5,018 nt of DNA from an uncultured Planctomycetaceae bacterium (GCA_937967755.1 CALBTA010000516.1:1-5018); one strand, 5' to 3'; positions 1 through 5,018 are shown, numbered from the stretch's first letter. Made by a program: numbers and translations. Notes: generated from the letters alone by a model not told the origin.

Positions 1-2
1 CG

Positions 3-1019
3 GTTATTGAAGATGCACCGGCGGAAGTCGCCGGCGATTCAGAAAAAGCGAGTGAGAAGGAAAGCGTAGAAGGCAAAACCGAAGACGTAGCGGCCGCGGA
101 AGAGGAAGCCCCGAAGCAAACCTACATCCGCATCGCCCGAGACGAAGATGAGAACCCGGTATCTCTCGACACGTCGGTGATCACGTTCGAGGCGAGCGGG
201 GAAAAGCACAAGGGCATCACCGTCGATCTGGTCGGTGCCGTTCACGTGGGCGATGTTGCTTATTACGAAAAGCTGAACGAACTGTTCGAGACCTATGATG
301 TGCTGCTGTACGAATTGGTCGCACCCGAGGGCACGCGTGTTCCCAAAGGCGGCCGCAAAGGGGGCGGGGCAATCGGCTTGTTGCAGGGGGGAATGAGTTC
401 GCTGTTGGAACTGGAGCATCAACTGGAGCAGGTTGACTACACCAAAGACAACTTCGTTCACGCCGACATGTCACCCGAAGAGTTCGCCAAGAGTATGAAG
501 GACCGCGGCGAAAGTTTTTGGGCCATGTTCTTCAAGGCGATGGGGCAGAGCGCCGCGCAAAGCGGACGTGGCGGCAAGCAGCAAATCTCCGATGCCGATC
601 TGCTGATGGCCATGTTCGCCAAAGATCGTTCGCTGCGCCTGAAGCGGTTGATCGCCCGCCAATTTGAAGACATGGAATCGCAGATGTCGATCTTCGACGG
701 CCCCGATGGCTCGACGATCATCACTGAACGCAATAAGAAATGCTTCGAGGTGCTCAAAGAACATCTTGGCAAAGGTCACAAACGGATCGGCGGGTTCTAC
801 GGCGCGGGGAAACTGGCCGACATGGAAAAATGGGTGGCGGAAGATGTTGCGAGTGAGCGGACCGGCGAGAAATGGATCGCCGCGTGGGATCTGACCGCTA
901 AGGAGAAATCGCCCGAGACCCCCAAGGAGGCCGATGCACCGGCTGAGGAAGGAAATCAGCCGGAAGCCGACGACCGAGACCCGCTGGCAGAGCCTGCCCC
1001 GCTCAAAAAGGCGGGCTAA
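3..1019 (+). CDS. TraB/GumN/PrgY-like family protein, 5'-truncated by the window edge
   Basis: The frame is open from base 3 with no stop, so the true start lies upstream; GTG at 177 is only an internal codon. The 338 visible residues begin with an acidic, low-complexity stretch (about 1-45), a probable linker. The core opens with strand 'VDLVGAVHVGD' (GxxH: Gly78 to His81), then a Tyr-Tyr pair and 'LLYELVAPEG' (Glu104). This GxxH plus Glu pattern is typical of the TraB/GumN/Tiki superfamily, whose Tiki members are metal-dependent proteases. Later blocks 'FVHADMSPEEF' and 'STIITERNKK' match what I recall of planctomycete members. The second expected GxxH motif reads 'FYGAGKLADME', with Lys270 where His is usual. 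The tail (about 300-338) is again charged and Pro/Ala/Glu-rich. No membrane segment is visible; a signal peptide could lie in the missing part. Family assignment is fairly sure; substrate and activity are unknown. Confidence 0.8.
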   Translation, partial: VIEDAPAEVAGDSEKASEKESVEGKTEDVAAAEEEAPKQTYIRIARDEDENPVSLDTSVITFEASGEKHKGITVDLVGAVHVGDVAYYEKLNELFETYDVLLYELVAPEGTRVPKGGRKGGGAIGLLQGGMSSLLELEHQLEQVDYTKDNFVHADMSPEEFAKSMKDRGESFWAMFFKAMGQSAAQSGRGGKQQISDADLLMAMFAKDRSLRLKRLIARQFEDMESQMSIFDGPDGSTIITERNKKCFEVLKEHLGKGHKRIGGFYGAGKLADMEKWVAEDVASERTGEKWIAAWDLTAKEKSPETPKEADAPAEEGNQPEADDRDPLAEPAPLKKAG

Positions 1020-1027
1020 AGTCGTTG

Positions 1028-1056
1028 TTTACAAAAGTCGGCCATTCTCACATACT
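1028..1056 (+). promoter_or_regulatory. candidate sigma70-type promoter for the sugar isomerase gene
   Basis: TTTACA (1028-1033; 5 of 6 to the -35 consensus) is followed after exactly 17 bases by CATACT (1051-1056; 4 of 6 to the -10 consensus). Transcription would start near 1063, giving a leader of about 55 bases before the ATG at 1118. It lies in the 98-base gap after the TraB-like gene, so the isomerase may be transcribed on its own. The call rests on consensus matching alone. Confidence 0.4.
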
Positions 1057-1117
1057 ACCTGCGCTGGGCTTGCCCGACCGATCTTTCCATTGATCTACCA
1101 CGCAGGAGCACGCACGG

Positions 1118-1924
1118 ATGGCGCGCCTCTCGATCAACGAACTGACCACTTTTCGCTGGACCTTCGAGGAAGATGTGCGCAACTATTGCGCCGCCGGCAT
1201 CGAAGCGATTGGTGTCTGGCGGCAAAAGCTGTCCGACTATGGGGAAGAGCAAGGCATTGAACTGTTGATGGAAAGCGGGCTGCGGGTCAGCAGCTTGCTG
1301 TGGGCGGGCGGGTTCACTGGCAGCGAAGGGCGATCGCATAAGGAATGCATCGAAGATGCTCGCGAGGCAATTCGCCTGGCCGCCGCGATGGATGCGGGCT
1401 GCCTGATCGTTTACAGCGGTCCACGGGCAGGGCACACCCACAATCACGCCCGGCGGCTGATGCGCAGCGCGCTCGATGAGATCCTTCCACTGGCCGACGA
1501 CGTCGATCTTGATCTGGCCATCGAACCAATGCACCCTGGCTGCGCGGCCGACTGGACTTTTCTCACTGAACTGAGCGAAGCGGTCGAGTTGCTCAAGTCT
1601 TACGACACGCCCCACATGAAGCTGGCGTTCGACACATACCACCTGTGCCAGAACGGCGATGTGACTGCGATCGTGAAAGAAATCATTCCTCGCATCGCCG
1701 TCGTGCAACTGGGTGATGCCAAAGCGCCGCCCGACGGCGAACCGAACCGCTCGCCGCTGGGCGAAGGGGTGTTACCGCTGAAGGAAGTCGTCGCCGCACT
1801 AGAAGCGGGCGGCTACGAGGGTTTCTACGACGTCGAACTGATGGGCGAAGACATCGAGCGGACAGGCTACGATCAACTGGTCACGCAATCGAAGCAGGCG
1901 TTCGAGTCGTTCCTGGCGAACTAA
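1118..1924 (+). CDS. sugar phosphate isomerase/epimerase, xylose isomerase-like TIM barrel
   Basis: This 268-residue protein has the length and pattern of the AP endonuclease 2/xylose isomerase-like TIM barrel family, cytosolic enzymes that use a divalent metal to isomerise or epimerise sugars and keto-sugars. The likely metal ligands are Glu136 ('AIEPMHP'), Asp172 ('AFDTYH'), Gln197 ('VVQLGD') and Glu240 ('DVELMG'). This E-D-Q-E order matches the hydroxypyruvate isomerase type, where Gln rather than His is the third ligand. His139 and His175 are probable substrate or metal neighbours. The ATG is supported by AGGAG at 1104-1108, 9 bases upstream. A separate promoter candidate lies in the preceding gap. 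The gene ends convergently on the DtxR-type gene, sharing four bases. The exact substrate cannot be read from sequence: planctomycetes carry many such paralogues, and no sugar dehydrogenase or transporter is adjacent to narrow the choice. Confidence 0.85.
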   Translation: MARLSINELTTFRWTFEEDVRNYCAAGIEAIGVWRQKLSDYGEEQGIELLMESGLRVSSLLWAGGFTGSEGRSHKECIEDAREAIRLAAAMDAGCLIVYSGPRAGHTHNHARRLMRSALDEILPLADDVDLDLAIEPMHPGCAADWTFLTELSEAVELLKSYDTPHMKLAFDTYHLCQNGDVTAIVKEIIPRIAVVQLGDAKAPPDGEPNRSPLGEGVLPLKEVVAALEAGGYEGFYDVELMGEDIERTGYDQLVTQSKQAFESFLAN

Positions 1925-2586
1925 CCGCCCGCCGGCAGGACCAGCAGCTTATCAGCCGCATCTTCCCCCAAGGTCACAGTCGATGCGCCGACGCGCACTG
2001 ACAGGACACCCGATTCCGATCCGTACTCGGCAAGCTCACCCTCCGTATCGAGTTGCAGTCCCGCGTCGCTGAGGTAGCGCAGAAACTCTGGCGATTGATC
2101 GACAACCCGCACCAGGCGAAATTCTTCGCCGACCGGGAATTCGGTCAACCTGCGATAAGCGGGCTTGGCGATGGTGCCATCGGCCCGCGGGATAGGATCG
2201 CCGTGCGGGTCCGATTCAGGAAAGCCCAGGTACTCATCAATGCGGTCGACCAGCCAATCGCTGACCGCGTGTTCCATATTCTCGGCCTCTTCGTGGACTT
2301 CATCCCACGACAAGTTTAGCGTGGTCACCAAAAATTGCTCGATCAGCCGATGCCGCCGCAGCACGCGCAGCCCCAGCGCATCGCCCGAGGCGGTCAGGCG
2401 GACGCCTTCGTACGGCGTGTAGGTTGCCAGCCCGCTTTCGGCCAGCGTCTTCAACATACTGGTCACCGTGCCGGGTGAAACGGCCAGCGCATTGGCGATC
2501 TCGCCAGTACTCGCGGGGCGCTGCTCGCTCGACCCGCAAATCTGATAGATTGTCTTGACGTAGTTTTCAATCGTTAGGCTTGGCAA
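1921..2586 (-). CDS. DtxR/MntR-family metal-dependent transcriptional repressor
   Basis: The 221-residue protein has the three-part DtxR layout: an N-terminal winged helix-turn-helix (about 5-65, with 'TGEIANALAVSPGTVTSML' as the HTH), a metal-binding dimerisation domain (about 70-140, with 'GFPESDPHGDPIP'), and a C-terminal FeoA/SH3-like domain (about 148-219). Metal ligands fall at the same numbers as in Corynebacterium DtxR: His79, Glu83, His98, Glu105 and His106. Position 102 is Glu instead of the iron-type Cys, as in the manganese sensor MntR. The N-terminal helix has Asn8 and Lys11 where Bacillus MntR has Asp8 and Glu11, so metal choice is unclear. The protein would bind DNA when loaded with Mn(II) or Fe(II) and repress metal uptake genes. 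The start is TTG at 2586: an in-frame TGA lies eight codons upstream, and no ATG occurs before Met44. The Shine-Dalgarno is weak (GAAAG, about 10 bases upstream). It is divergent from mch and convergent with the isomerase. Confidence 0.88.
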   Translation of the reverse strand: MPSLTIENYVKTIYQICGSSEQRPASTGEIANALAVSPGTVTSMLKTLAESGLATYTPYEGVRLTASGDALGLRVLRRHRLIEQFLVTTLNLSWDEVHEEAENMEHAVSDWLVDRIDEYLGFPESDPHGDPIPRADGTIAKPAYRRLTEFPVGEEFRLVRVVDQSPEFLRYLSDAGLQLDTEGELAEYGSESGVLSVRVGASTVTLGEDAADKLLVLPAGG

Positions 2587-2725
2587 CTGGGCGTTTCTTT
2601 CAGCAGTTCAGCGCCGGGCGTAATGTTTGCAAATGGAGTATCCGCGGAGCGTATAGATTGTATGCGCCTCAAGCATCGAATGTTACCGTCACTTGAGCGG
2701 CGGCCGTCCGGAATTCTTGTAGATC
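2587..2725. promoter_or_regulatory. divergent intergenic region between the DtxR-type regulator and mch
   Basis: These 139 bases must hold both start regions, since the two genes point away from each other. The most AT-rich island, around 2651-2664, reads TATAGATTGTAT on the + strand and gives TACAAT and TATACG on the - strand, so it could supply a -10 element either way. No -35 sits at ideal spacing: TTGCAA at 2627-2632 is 19 bases from TATAGA. No clear DtxR or MntR palindrome was found. mch itself has no good Shine-Dalgarno in front of its ATG. Confidence 0.4.
2668..2697. repeat. inverted repeat CTCAAG/CTTGAG in the mch leader
   Basis: CTCAAG at 2668-2673 is answered by CTTGAG at 2692-2697, with an 18-base spacer. 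It lies between the AT-rich promoter candidate and the mch ATG, so it could be an operator or a leader hairpin. Six-base arms with this spacer can arise by chance, and it does not resemble a DtxR-type box. Confidence 0.25.
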
Positions 2726-3679
2726 ATGATGACATTGAACCAGCGCGCCGCGTTGATTTGTGATGAGGCGCGGGAGCGCGCGGACGAACTGCGGATCGCT
2801 TTCAGGTCATGCGAAAGCGGCGCGACGATCATCGACTGCGGAATCGACAGCCCCGGCGGGCTGGCCGCTGGCCGGGTACTCGCCTGCGTCTGCATGGCGG
2901 GGTTGGGTGAAGTGCAGTTGACCGCCTCATCGGAATTCGCCGGGGCGTCGCTTTCTGTCGAAGTTGCAACGGATCACCCGATCGCCGCGTGCATGGCTTC
3001 GCAGTATGCGGGCTGGCAAGTCAGCGTTGAAGGATTCTTCGCCATGGGCAGCGGACCGATGCGCGCGGCCGCCGGCAACGAGGAGTTGTATTCGCACATC
3101 GGGTACTTGGAAAAACAACCCGACGCTGCCGTCGGCGTGTTGGAGACGCGGCAACTTCCGACGCCCGAAGTTTGCCAATACATCGCCGCGAAGTGTCGCG
3201 TTGATATCAAGCGCGTTTATCTGCTCGTCGCCCCGACTGCCAGCATCGCGGGAAACCTGCAGGTGGTTGCCCGCAGCGCGGAAACAGCCCTGCACAAATT
3301 GCACGAAATCGGTTTTCCGCTCTCCGCAATCCAGTCGGTCTCCGGCTCTGCCCCGTTGCCGCCGGTCGCCGCGAAGGATCTCGCCGGAATCGGGAGAACG
3401 AATGATGCGGTGCTGTACGGCGGGCGGGTTTGCCTGTGGGTCGCCTGCGAAGACGACGTTATCGAGGAACTGGGGCCACGTGTTCCCAGCAGCGCGTCGG
3501 GCGATTTCGGCCGGCCGTTCGCCGAGATTTTCGGCCACTACAAGCACGATTTTTACAAGATCGACCCGCACCTTTTCAGCCCCGCGATGGTGACTTTCAA
3601 CAATTTGAAATCAGGTCGGGCACTCACATTCGGGCAAATCCGCCCCGATTTGTTGGAAAAATCGTTCCTAGAGGGCTAG
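2726..3679 (+). CDS. mch: methenyltetrahydromethanopterin cyclohydrolase (Mch)
   Basis: Mch interconverts N5,N10-methenyl-H4MPT and N5-formyl-H4MPT in the cytoplasm. In bacteria it works in tetrahydromethanopterin-linked formaldehyde oxidation and C1 transfer; in archaea, in methanogenesis and its reversal. The 317 residues match the normal family length and carry its blocks end to end: 'GATIIDCG' near the N-terminus, 'TDHP' (82-85), 'FAMGSGP' (105-111), 'VAPTASIAG', 'TNDAVLYGG', 'VPSSAS' (253-258) and 'DFYKIDP' (275-281). Arg183 and Glu186 ('ARSAET') fall at the positions I recall as catalytic in the Archaeoglobus enzyme. Nothing looks broken. Two ATG codons are adjacent (2726 and 2729) and neither has a clear Shine-Dalgarno, so the start may be off by one codon. 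No other C1-pathway gene is visible; scattered C1 genes are known in planctomycetes. The gene is divergent from a DtxR-type regulator and followed by a terminator-like hairpin. Confidence 0.96.
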   Translation: MMTLNQRAALICDEARERADELRIAFRSCESGATIIDCGIDSPGGLAAGRVLACVCMAGLGEVQLTASSEFAGASLSVEVATDHPIAACMASQYAGWQVSVEGFFAMGSGPMRAAAGNEELYSHIGYLEKQPDAAVGVLETRQLPTPEVCQYIAAKCRVDIKRVYLLVAPTASIAGNLQVVARSAETALHKLHEIGFPLSAIQSVSGSAPLPPVAAKDLAGIGRTNDAVLYGGRVCLWVACEDDVIEELGPRVPSSASGDFGRPFAEIFGHYKHDFYKIDPHLFSPAMVTFNNLKSGRALTFGQIRPDLLEKSFLEG

Positions 3680-3706
3680 AACGGGCGGATTCCCGGCTAA
3701 ACGGGC
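3674..3706 (+). repeat. short imperfect direct repeat across the mch stop
   Basis: GGCTAGAACGGGC (3674-3686, containing the mch TAG) is repeated as GGCTAAACGGGC (3695-3706), with one base missing. The unit is 21 bases start to start. It looks like a small tandem duplication remnant and has no evident function. Confidence 0.35.
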
Positions 3707-3747
3707 TACCCCTCGATATGGTGGACGCCGCCCCGGCGAAACCGACA

Positions 3748-3790
3748 GAAAAAGCAAGGTTCGCCTTCGCGCAAAATCCTTGCAGTTTTC
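3748..3790 (+). terminator. candidate intrinsic terminator downstream of mch
   Basis: GCAAGG at 3754-3759 pairs with CCTTGC at 3778-3783. The outer GAAAA (from 3748) can add pairs with TTTTC (3786-3790) after a two-base bulge. The T-rich TTTTCTT directly follows the stem. The 18-base loop is long, and it contains TTCGC and GCGCAA that might pair further. It lies about 70-110 bases past the mch stop and before the pilin-like gene, as expected for the end of the mch transcript. Confidence 0.4.
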
Positions 3791-3882
3791 TTCCCGTCGA
3801 CTAAGCTAAAGGCAAGCTACTTGATCCAGTTCCCCGATTCTGAACGATCGTACTCGGGGGCTACTTTTCCAAATCCCCAATC

Positions 3883-3889
3883 GGAAGAG
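3883..3889 (+). promoter_or_regulatory. ribosome binding site that decides the pilin-like start
   Basis: GGAAGAG ends 9 bases before the ATG at 3899. The frame is open further upstream to a TTG at 3821, which has a weaker AAAGG 8 bases ahead. The better site and the ATG place the protein start at 3899, which also gives the short basic leader normal for Flp-type prepilins. Confidence 0.5.
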
Positions 3890-3898
3890 CAATTAGAG

Positions 3899-4150
3899 AT
3901 GCTGCGCAAACTTTGGGACGACGAATGCGGCGCGGTGGTGTCGATGGAAATCGTCGTCATTGGCACTGTGTTGGTAATCGGTTTGATTGCAGGCTGGGCG
4001 TTATTACGCGCGGTCATTTTTGTTGAATTGAGCAATCAGGCAGAGTGGATTGCCGGCCACGAAGACCACATGCAAGAGATTGAGATCGACGCCGTGTTGA
4101 CTGCGGCTGACGTCTTCAATTCCAACGGCGAAGGTGATCCAATTAATTAG
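3899..4150 (+). CDS. small Flp-like (type IVb) pilin candidate
   Basis: This 83-residue protein starts with a short leader 'MLRKLWDDECG', then 'AVVSMEIVVIG' and one strongly hydrophobic helix (about 18-42), then a polar, acidic C-terminal tail (43-83). This is the layout of Flp/type IVb prepilins: a leader cut by prepilin peptidase after Gly11, a Glu early in the hydrophobic stretch, and little globular domain. Glu17 would be +6 of the mature chain instead of the classic +5. From memory, planctomycetes encode many small 'GAVVSAE' proteins of this kind. The stretch 'VELSNQAEWIAG' after the helix fits that group, although here the tail is longer and acidic. An A24 prepilin peptidase lies 205 bases downstream on the same strand. 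The role is probably as a pilus or pseudopilus subunit in a Tad-like machine. It could instead be an unrelated single-pass membrane protein. Confidence 0.65.
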   Translation: MLRKLWDDECGAVVSMEIVVIGTVLVIGLIAGWALLRAVIFVELSNQAEWIAGHEDHMQEIEIDAVLTAADVFNSNGEGDPIN

Positions 4151-4220
4151 TACCTGTCGCCGAGATACCTTTTGCCGTACCAGTTCATTGACAACGTTAC
4201 TGTCACAATCGATGCAATTA

Positions 4221-4232
4221 GCCCGTTCGGGC
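4221..4232. repeat. perfect 12-base palindrome after the pilin-like gene
   Basis: GCCCGTTCGGGC can fold as a 4-bp stem with a GTTC loop. It lies 70 bases past the pilin-like stop. No T-run follows on either strand, so it is a weak terminator candidate at best. A consensus TTGACA at 4188-4193 lies just upstream, but its best -10 partner (TGCAAT, 4213-4218) is 19 bases away. Confidence 0.3.
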
Positions 4233-4273
4233 AGAGTTGAGCGTTTCGTCAAGGATTACCTGCTCCTTAATTC

Positions 4274-4301
4274 TTGACAGACTTCCGCATTCAACTAGCA
4301 T
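4274..4301 (+). promoter_or_regulatory. candidate promoter for the prepilin peptidase gene
   Basis: A perfect -35 TTGACA (4274-4279) is followed after 16 bases by TAGCAT (4296-4301), 4 of 6 to the -10 consensus. Transcription would start near 4308, about 50 bases before the GTG at 4356. It suggests the peptidase has its own promoter and is not only read through from the pilin-like gene. Confidence 0.45.
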
Positions 4302-4355
4302 CAAACTCGCTCCCTTCAAGCCGGACTCGCAACCCCCTAGGATTCCCAACACCGA

Positions 4356-4979
4356 GTGCTGCTGGTGGATATTCAAACGACCAAAGCCATCATCATGACC
4401 GTCTGCATCGTCGGGTTTACCGTCGTGGGGGCGTACATTGATTGGCGCACTTACAAGTTGCCGAACTGGCTGACGGTCTCTTGCTTCGCCGCAGCGTTGG
4501 TGTTCCATTTTGTCGCTGGGTTTTTTGGAGAGCCGAGTGAAAACCCAGGTATCTGGAACGCCCTGATTCAAGTCGGCTGGGCGCTGGCTGGTTTCGCTAC
4601 GGGCTTCAGCATCTTGTTGGTGCTGTGGTTGATCGGCGGCGGCGGCGGCGGGGACGTGAAGATGATGGGTGCGATGGGTGCCTGGCTGATGCCGATGTTA
4701 ACCCTTTACGTCTTCATCATCACGGTTGTCCTCACGGTCATCTTTTACTTCCGCCAAATCTTCAACGGCGAAGCGGCCAAGCTGAAGAAGGCGAAGAAGA
4801 CGGCCGAGCGAACCGGCGTCAAAGAAAAGTACAAACCCAAGGGCGTTCATTACGCCTTTCGTGCCGGCCTGGCGGTCTGGATCGTGATCGGATACTTCAT
4901 GATCGCACATCAAACGTTTCCGTTTTTTCAATCCAAGGCAGCCGACGACCCACAGGTAACTGTTAACAATGCGTCCTAG
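4356..4979 (+). CDS. A24-family prepilin peptidase (TadV/CpaA type)
   Basis: This 207-residue inner-membrane aspartic protease would cut the leader from type IV/Flp prepilins. The two catalytic aspartates are visible: Asp29 in 'AYIDWRTYKLPNW' and Asp100 in the GxGD motif, here written as six glycines then 'DVKMMGAMGAW'. Membrane segments lie at about 12-28, 39-57, 68-93, 104-128 and 163-178. The short form, without the N-terminal zinc/methylase domain of PilD, fits TadV/CpaA enzymes. An unusually long basic loop (about 129-160, with 'KLKKAKKTAERTG') separates the last two helices. The C-terminal tail after 180 is polar. The start is uncertain: GTG at 4356 (AGGA 13 bases upstream) gives the full length, while ATG at 4395 would still keep the first helix and Asp29. 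The natural substrate may be the pilin-like protein encoded just upstream. Confidence 0.88.
   Translation: MLLVDIQTTKAIIMTVCIVGFTVVGAYIDWRTYKLPNWLTVSCFAAALVFHFVAGFFGEPSENPGIWNALIQVGWALAGFATGFSILLVLWLIGGGGGGDVKMMGAMGAWLMPMLTLYVFIITVVLTVIFYFRQIFNGEAAKLKKAKKTAERTGVKEKYKPKGVHYAFRAGLAVWIVIGYFMIAHQTFPFFQSKAADDPQVTVNNAS
4635..4649 (+). repeat. (GGC)5 trinucleotide repeat inside the peptidase active-site motif
   Basis: Five in-frame GGC codons followed by GGG encode six glycines directly before catalytic Asp100. The usual motif needs only Gly-x-Gly-Asp, so the run looks like a small in-frame triplet expansion that leaves the catalytic Asp in place. Confidence 0.8.
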
Positions 4980-5018
4980 CTGCGGAAAGAATTTGAACTC
5001 GGCAAACGGGGAAAATCG
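4980..5018. other. trailing 39 bases, no gene seen
   Basis: The stretch after the peptidase stop is too short to assign. A GGGGAAAA near 5008 could be part of a ribosome site for a gene beyond the window, but no start codon is visible. Confidence 0.3.

Noticed and set aside
998..1015. CCCGC/GCGGG hairpin at the end of the TraB-like gene as a terminator
   Set aside because: Only five base pairs, it overlaps the end of the coding sequence, and no T-run follows.
177..1019. GTG at 177 as the start of the first gene
   Set aside because: The same frame is open to base 3 without a stop, and the upstream residues form a continuous acidic linker, so the gene is truncated by the window edge rather than started at 177.
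1055..1708. Long antisense open frame (217 codons) opposite the isomerase
   Set aside because: It mirrors the codon structure of a clear TIM-barrel gene, and its translation shows no recognisable domain.
2566..2590. TTAGGCTTGGC near the regulator start as a half DtxR box for autoregulation
   Set aside because: Only one half resembles the consensus; most of it is the regulator's own first codons, and no symmetric second half is present.
2927..3593. Long overlapping frames on both strands within mch
   Set aside because: mch matches its family from end to end; the alternative products are Arg/Ser- or Arg/Asp-rich with no motif, typical of shadow frames in GC-rich coding DNA.
3430..3804. Open frame overlapping the mch 3' end and the following gap
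   Set aside because: Most of it is out-of-frame mch sequence, the product has no motif, and the part past mch runs through the terminator-like hairpin.
3821..3898. Longer pilin-like protein starting at TTG 3821
   Set aside because: It would add 26 polar residues before the basic leader; the ATG at 3899 has a better ribosome site and yields a normal prepilin leader.
4218..4571. Antisense frame across the gap before the prepilin peptidase
   Set aside because: No domain, no ribosome site, and half of it lies opposite a clear membrane-protease gene.
1..5018. tRNA, rRNA, CRISPR array, insertion sequence, toxin-antitoxin or phage defence genes
   Set aside because: Reading both strands gave no cloverleaf, spaced repeats, transposase motif, terminal inverted repeats or defence-domain signatures.

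Overview
The window looks like chromosomal DNA from a member of the Planctomycetota, most likely near Pirellulales. Three things point there: a bacterial methenyl-tetrahydromethanopterin cyclohydrolase (mch), a TraB-family protein with long charged tails, and a small 'GAVVS.E' pilin-like protein close to an A24 prepilin peptidase. Spacing is loose, several genes use GTG or TTG starts, and Shine-Dalgarno sites are weak or missing for some genes. The phylum call is inferred from remembered family patterns, not from a search.

Layout. Positions 3-1019 (+) hold the C-terminal 338 residues of a TraB/GumN/PrgY-like protein that starts outside the window. After a short gap with a plausible sigma70-type promoter, 1118-1924 (+) encodes a sugar phosphate isomerase/epimerase with a TIM barrel and an E-D-Q-E metal site. 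Its stop codon overlaps by 4 bp, tail to tail, with the stop of a DtxR/MntR-family metal-dependent repressor at 1921-2586 (-), which starts at TTG. That repressor is divergent, across 139 bp, from mch at 2726-3679 (+). A terminator-like hairpin follows mch. The last third holds an 83-residue Flp-like pilin candidate (3899-4150, +) and an A24 prepilin peptidase of the TadV/CpaA type (4356-4979, +) with a promoter candidate in front of it.

How the genes relate. There is no obvious single pathway or operon. The clearest functional pair is the pilin-like protein and the prepilin peptidase, which could process it at the inner membrane. mch belongs to the tetrahydromethanopterin C1-transfer route, and no other gene of that route is visible here. 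The DtxR-type repressor shares its upstream region with mch, so joint control is possible but unproven. No RNA genes, mobile elements, CRISPR arrays or defence-type clusters were found. I did not find convincing evidence of a wholly new system. The most notable details are a His-to-Lys change in the second GxxH motif of the TraB protein, the MntR-like metal ligands in a DtxR-architecture regulator, and a GGC repeat that encodes the glycine run at the prepilin peptidase active site.
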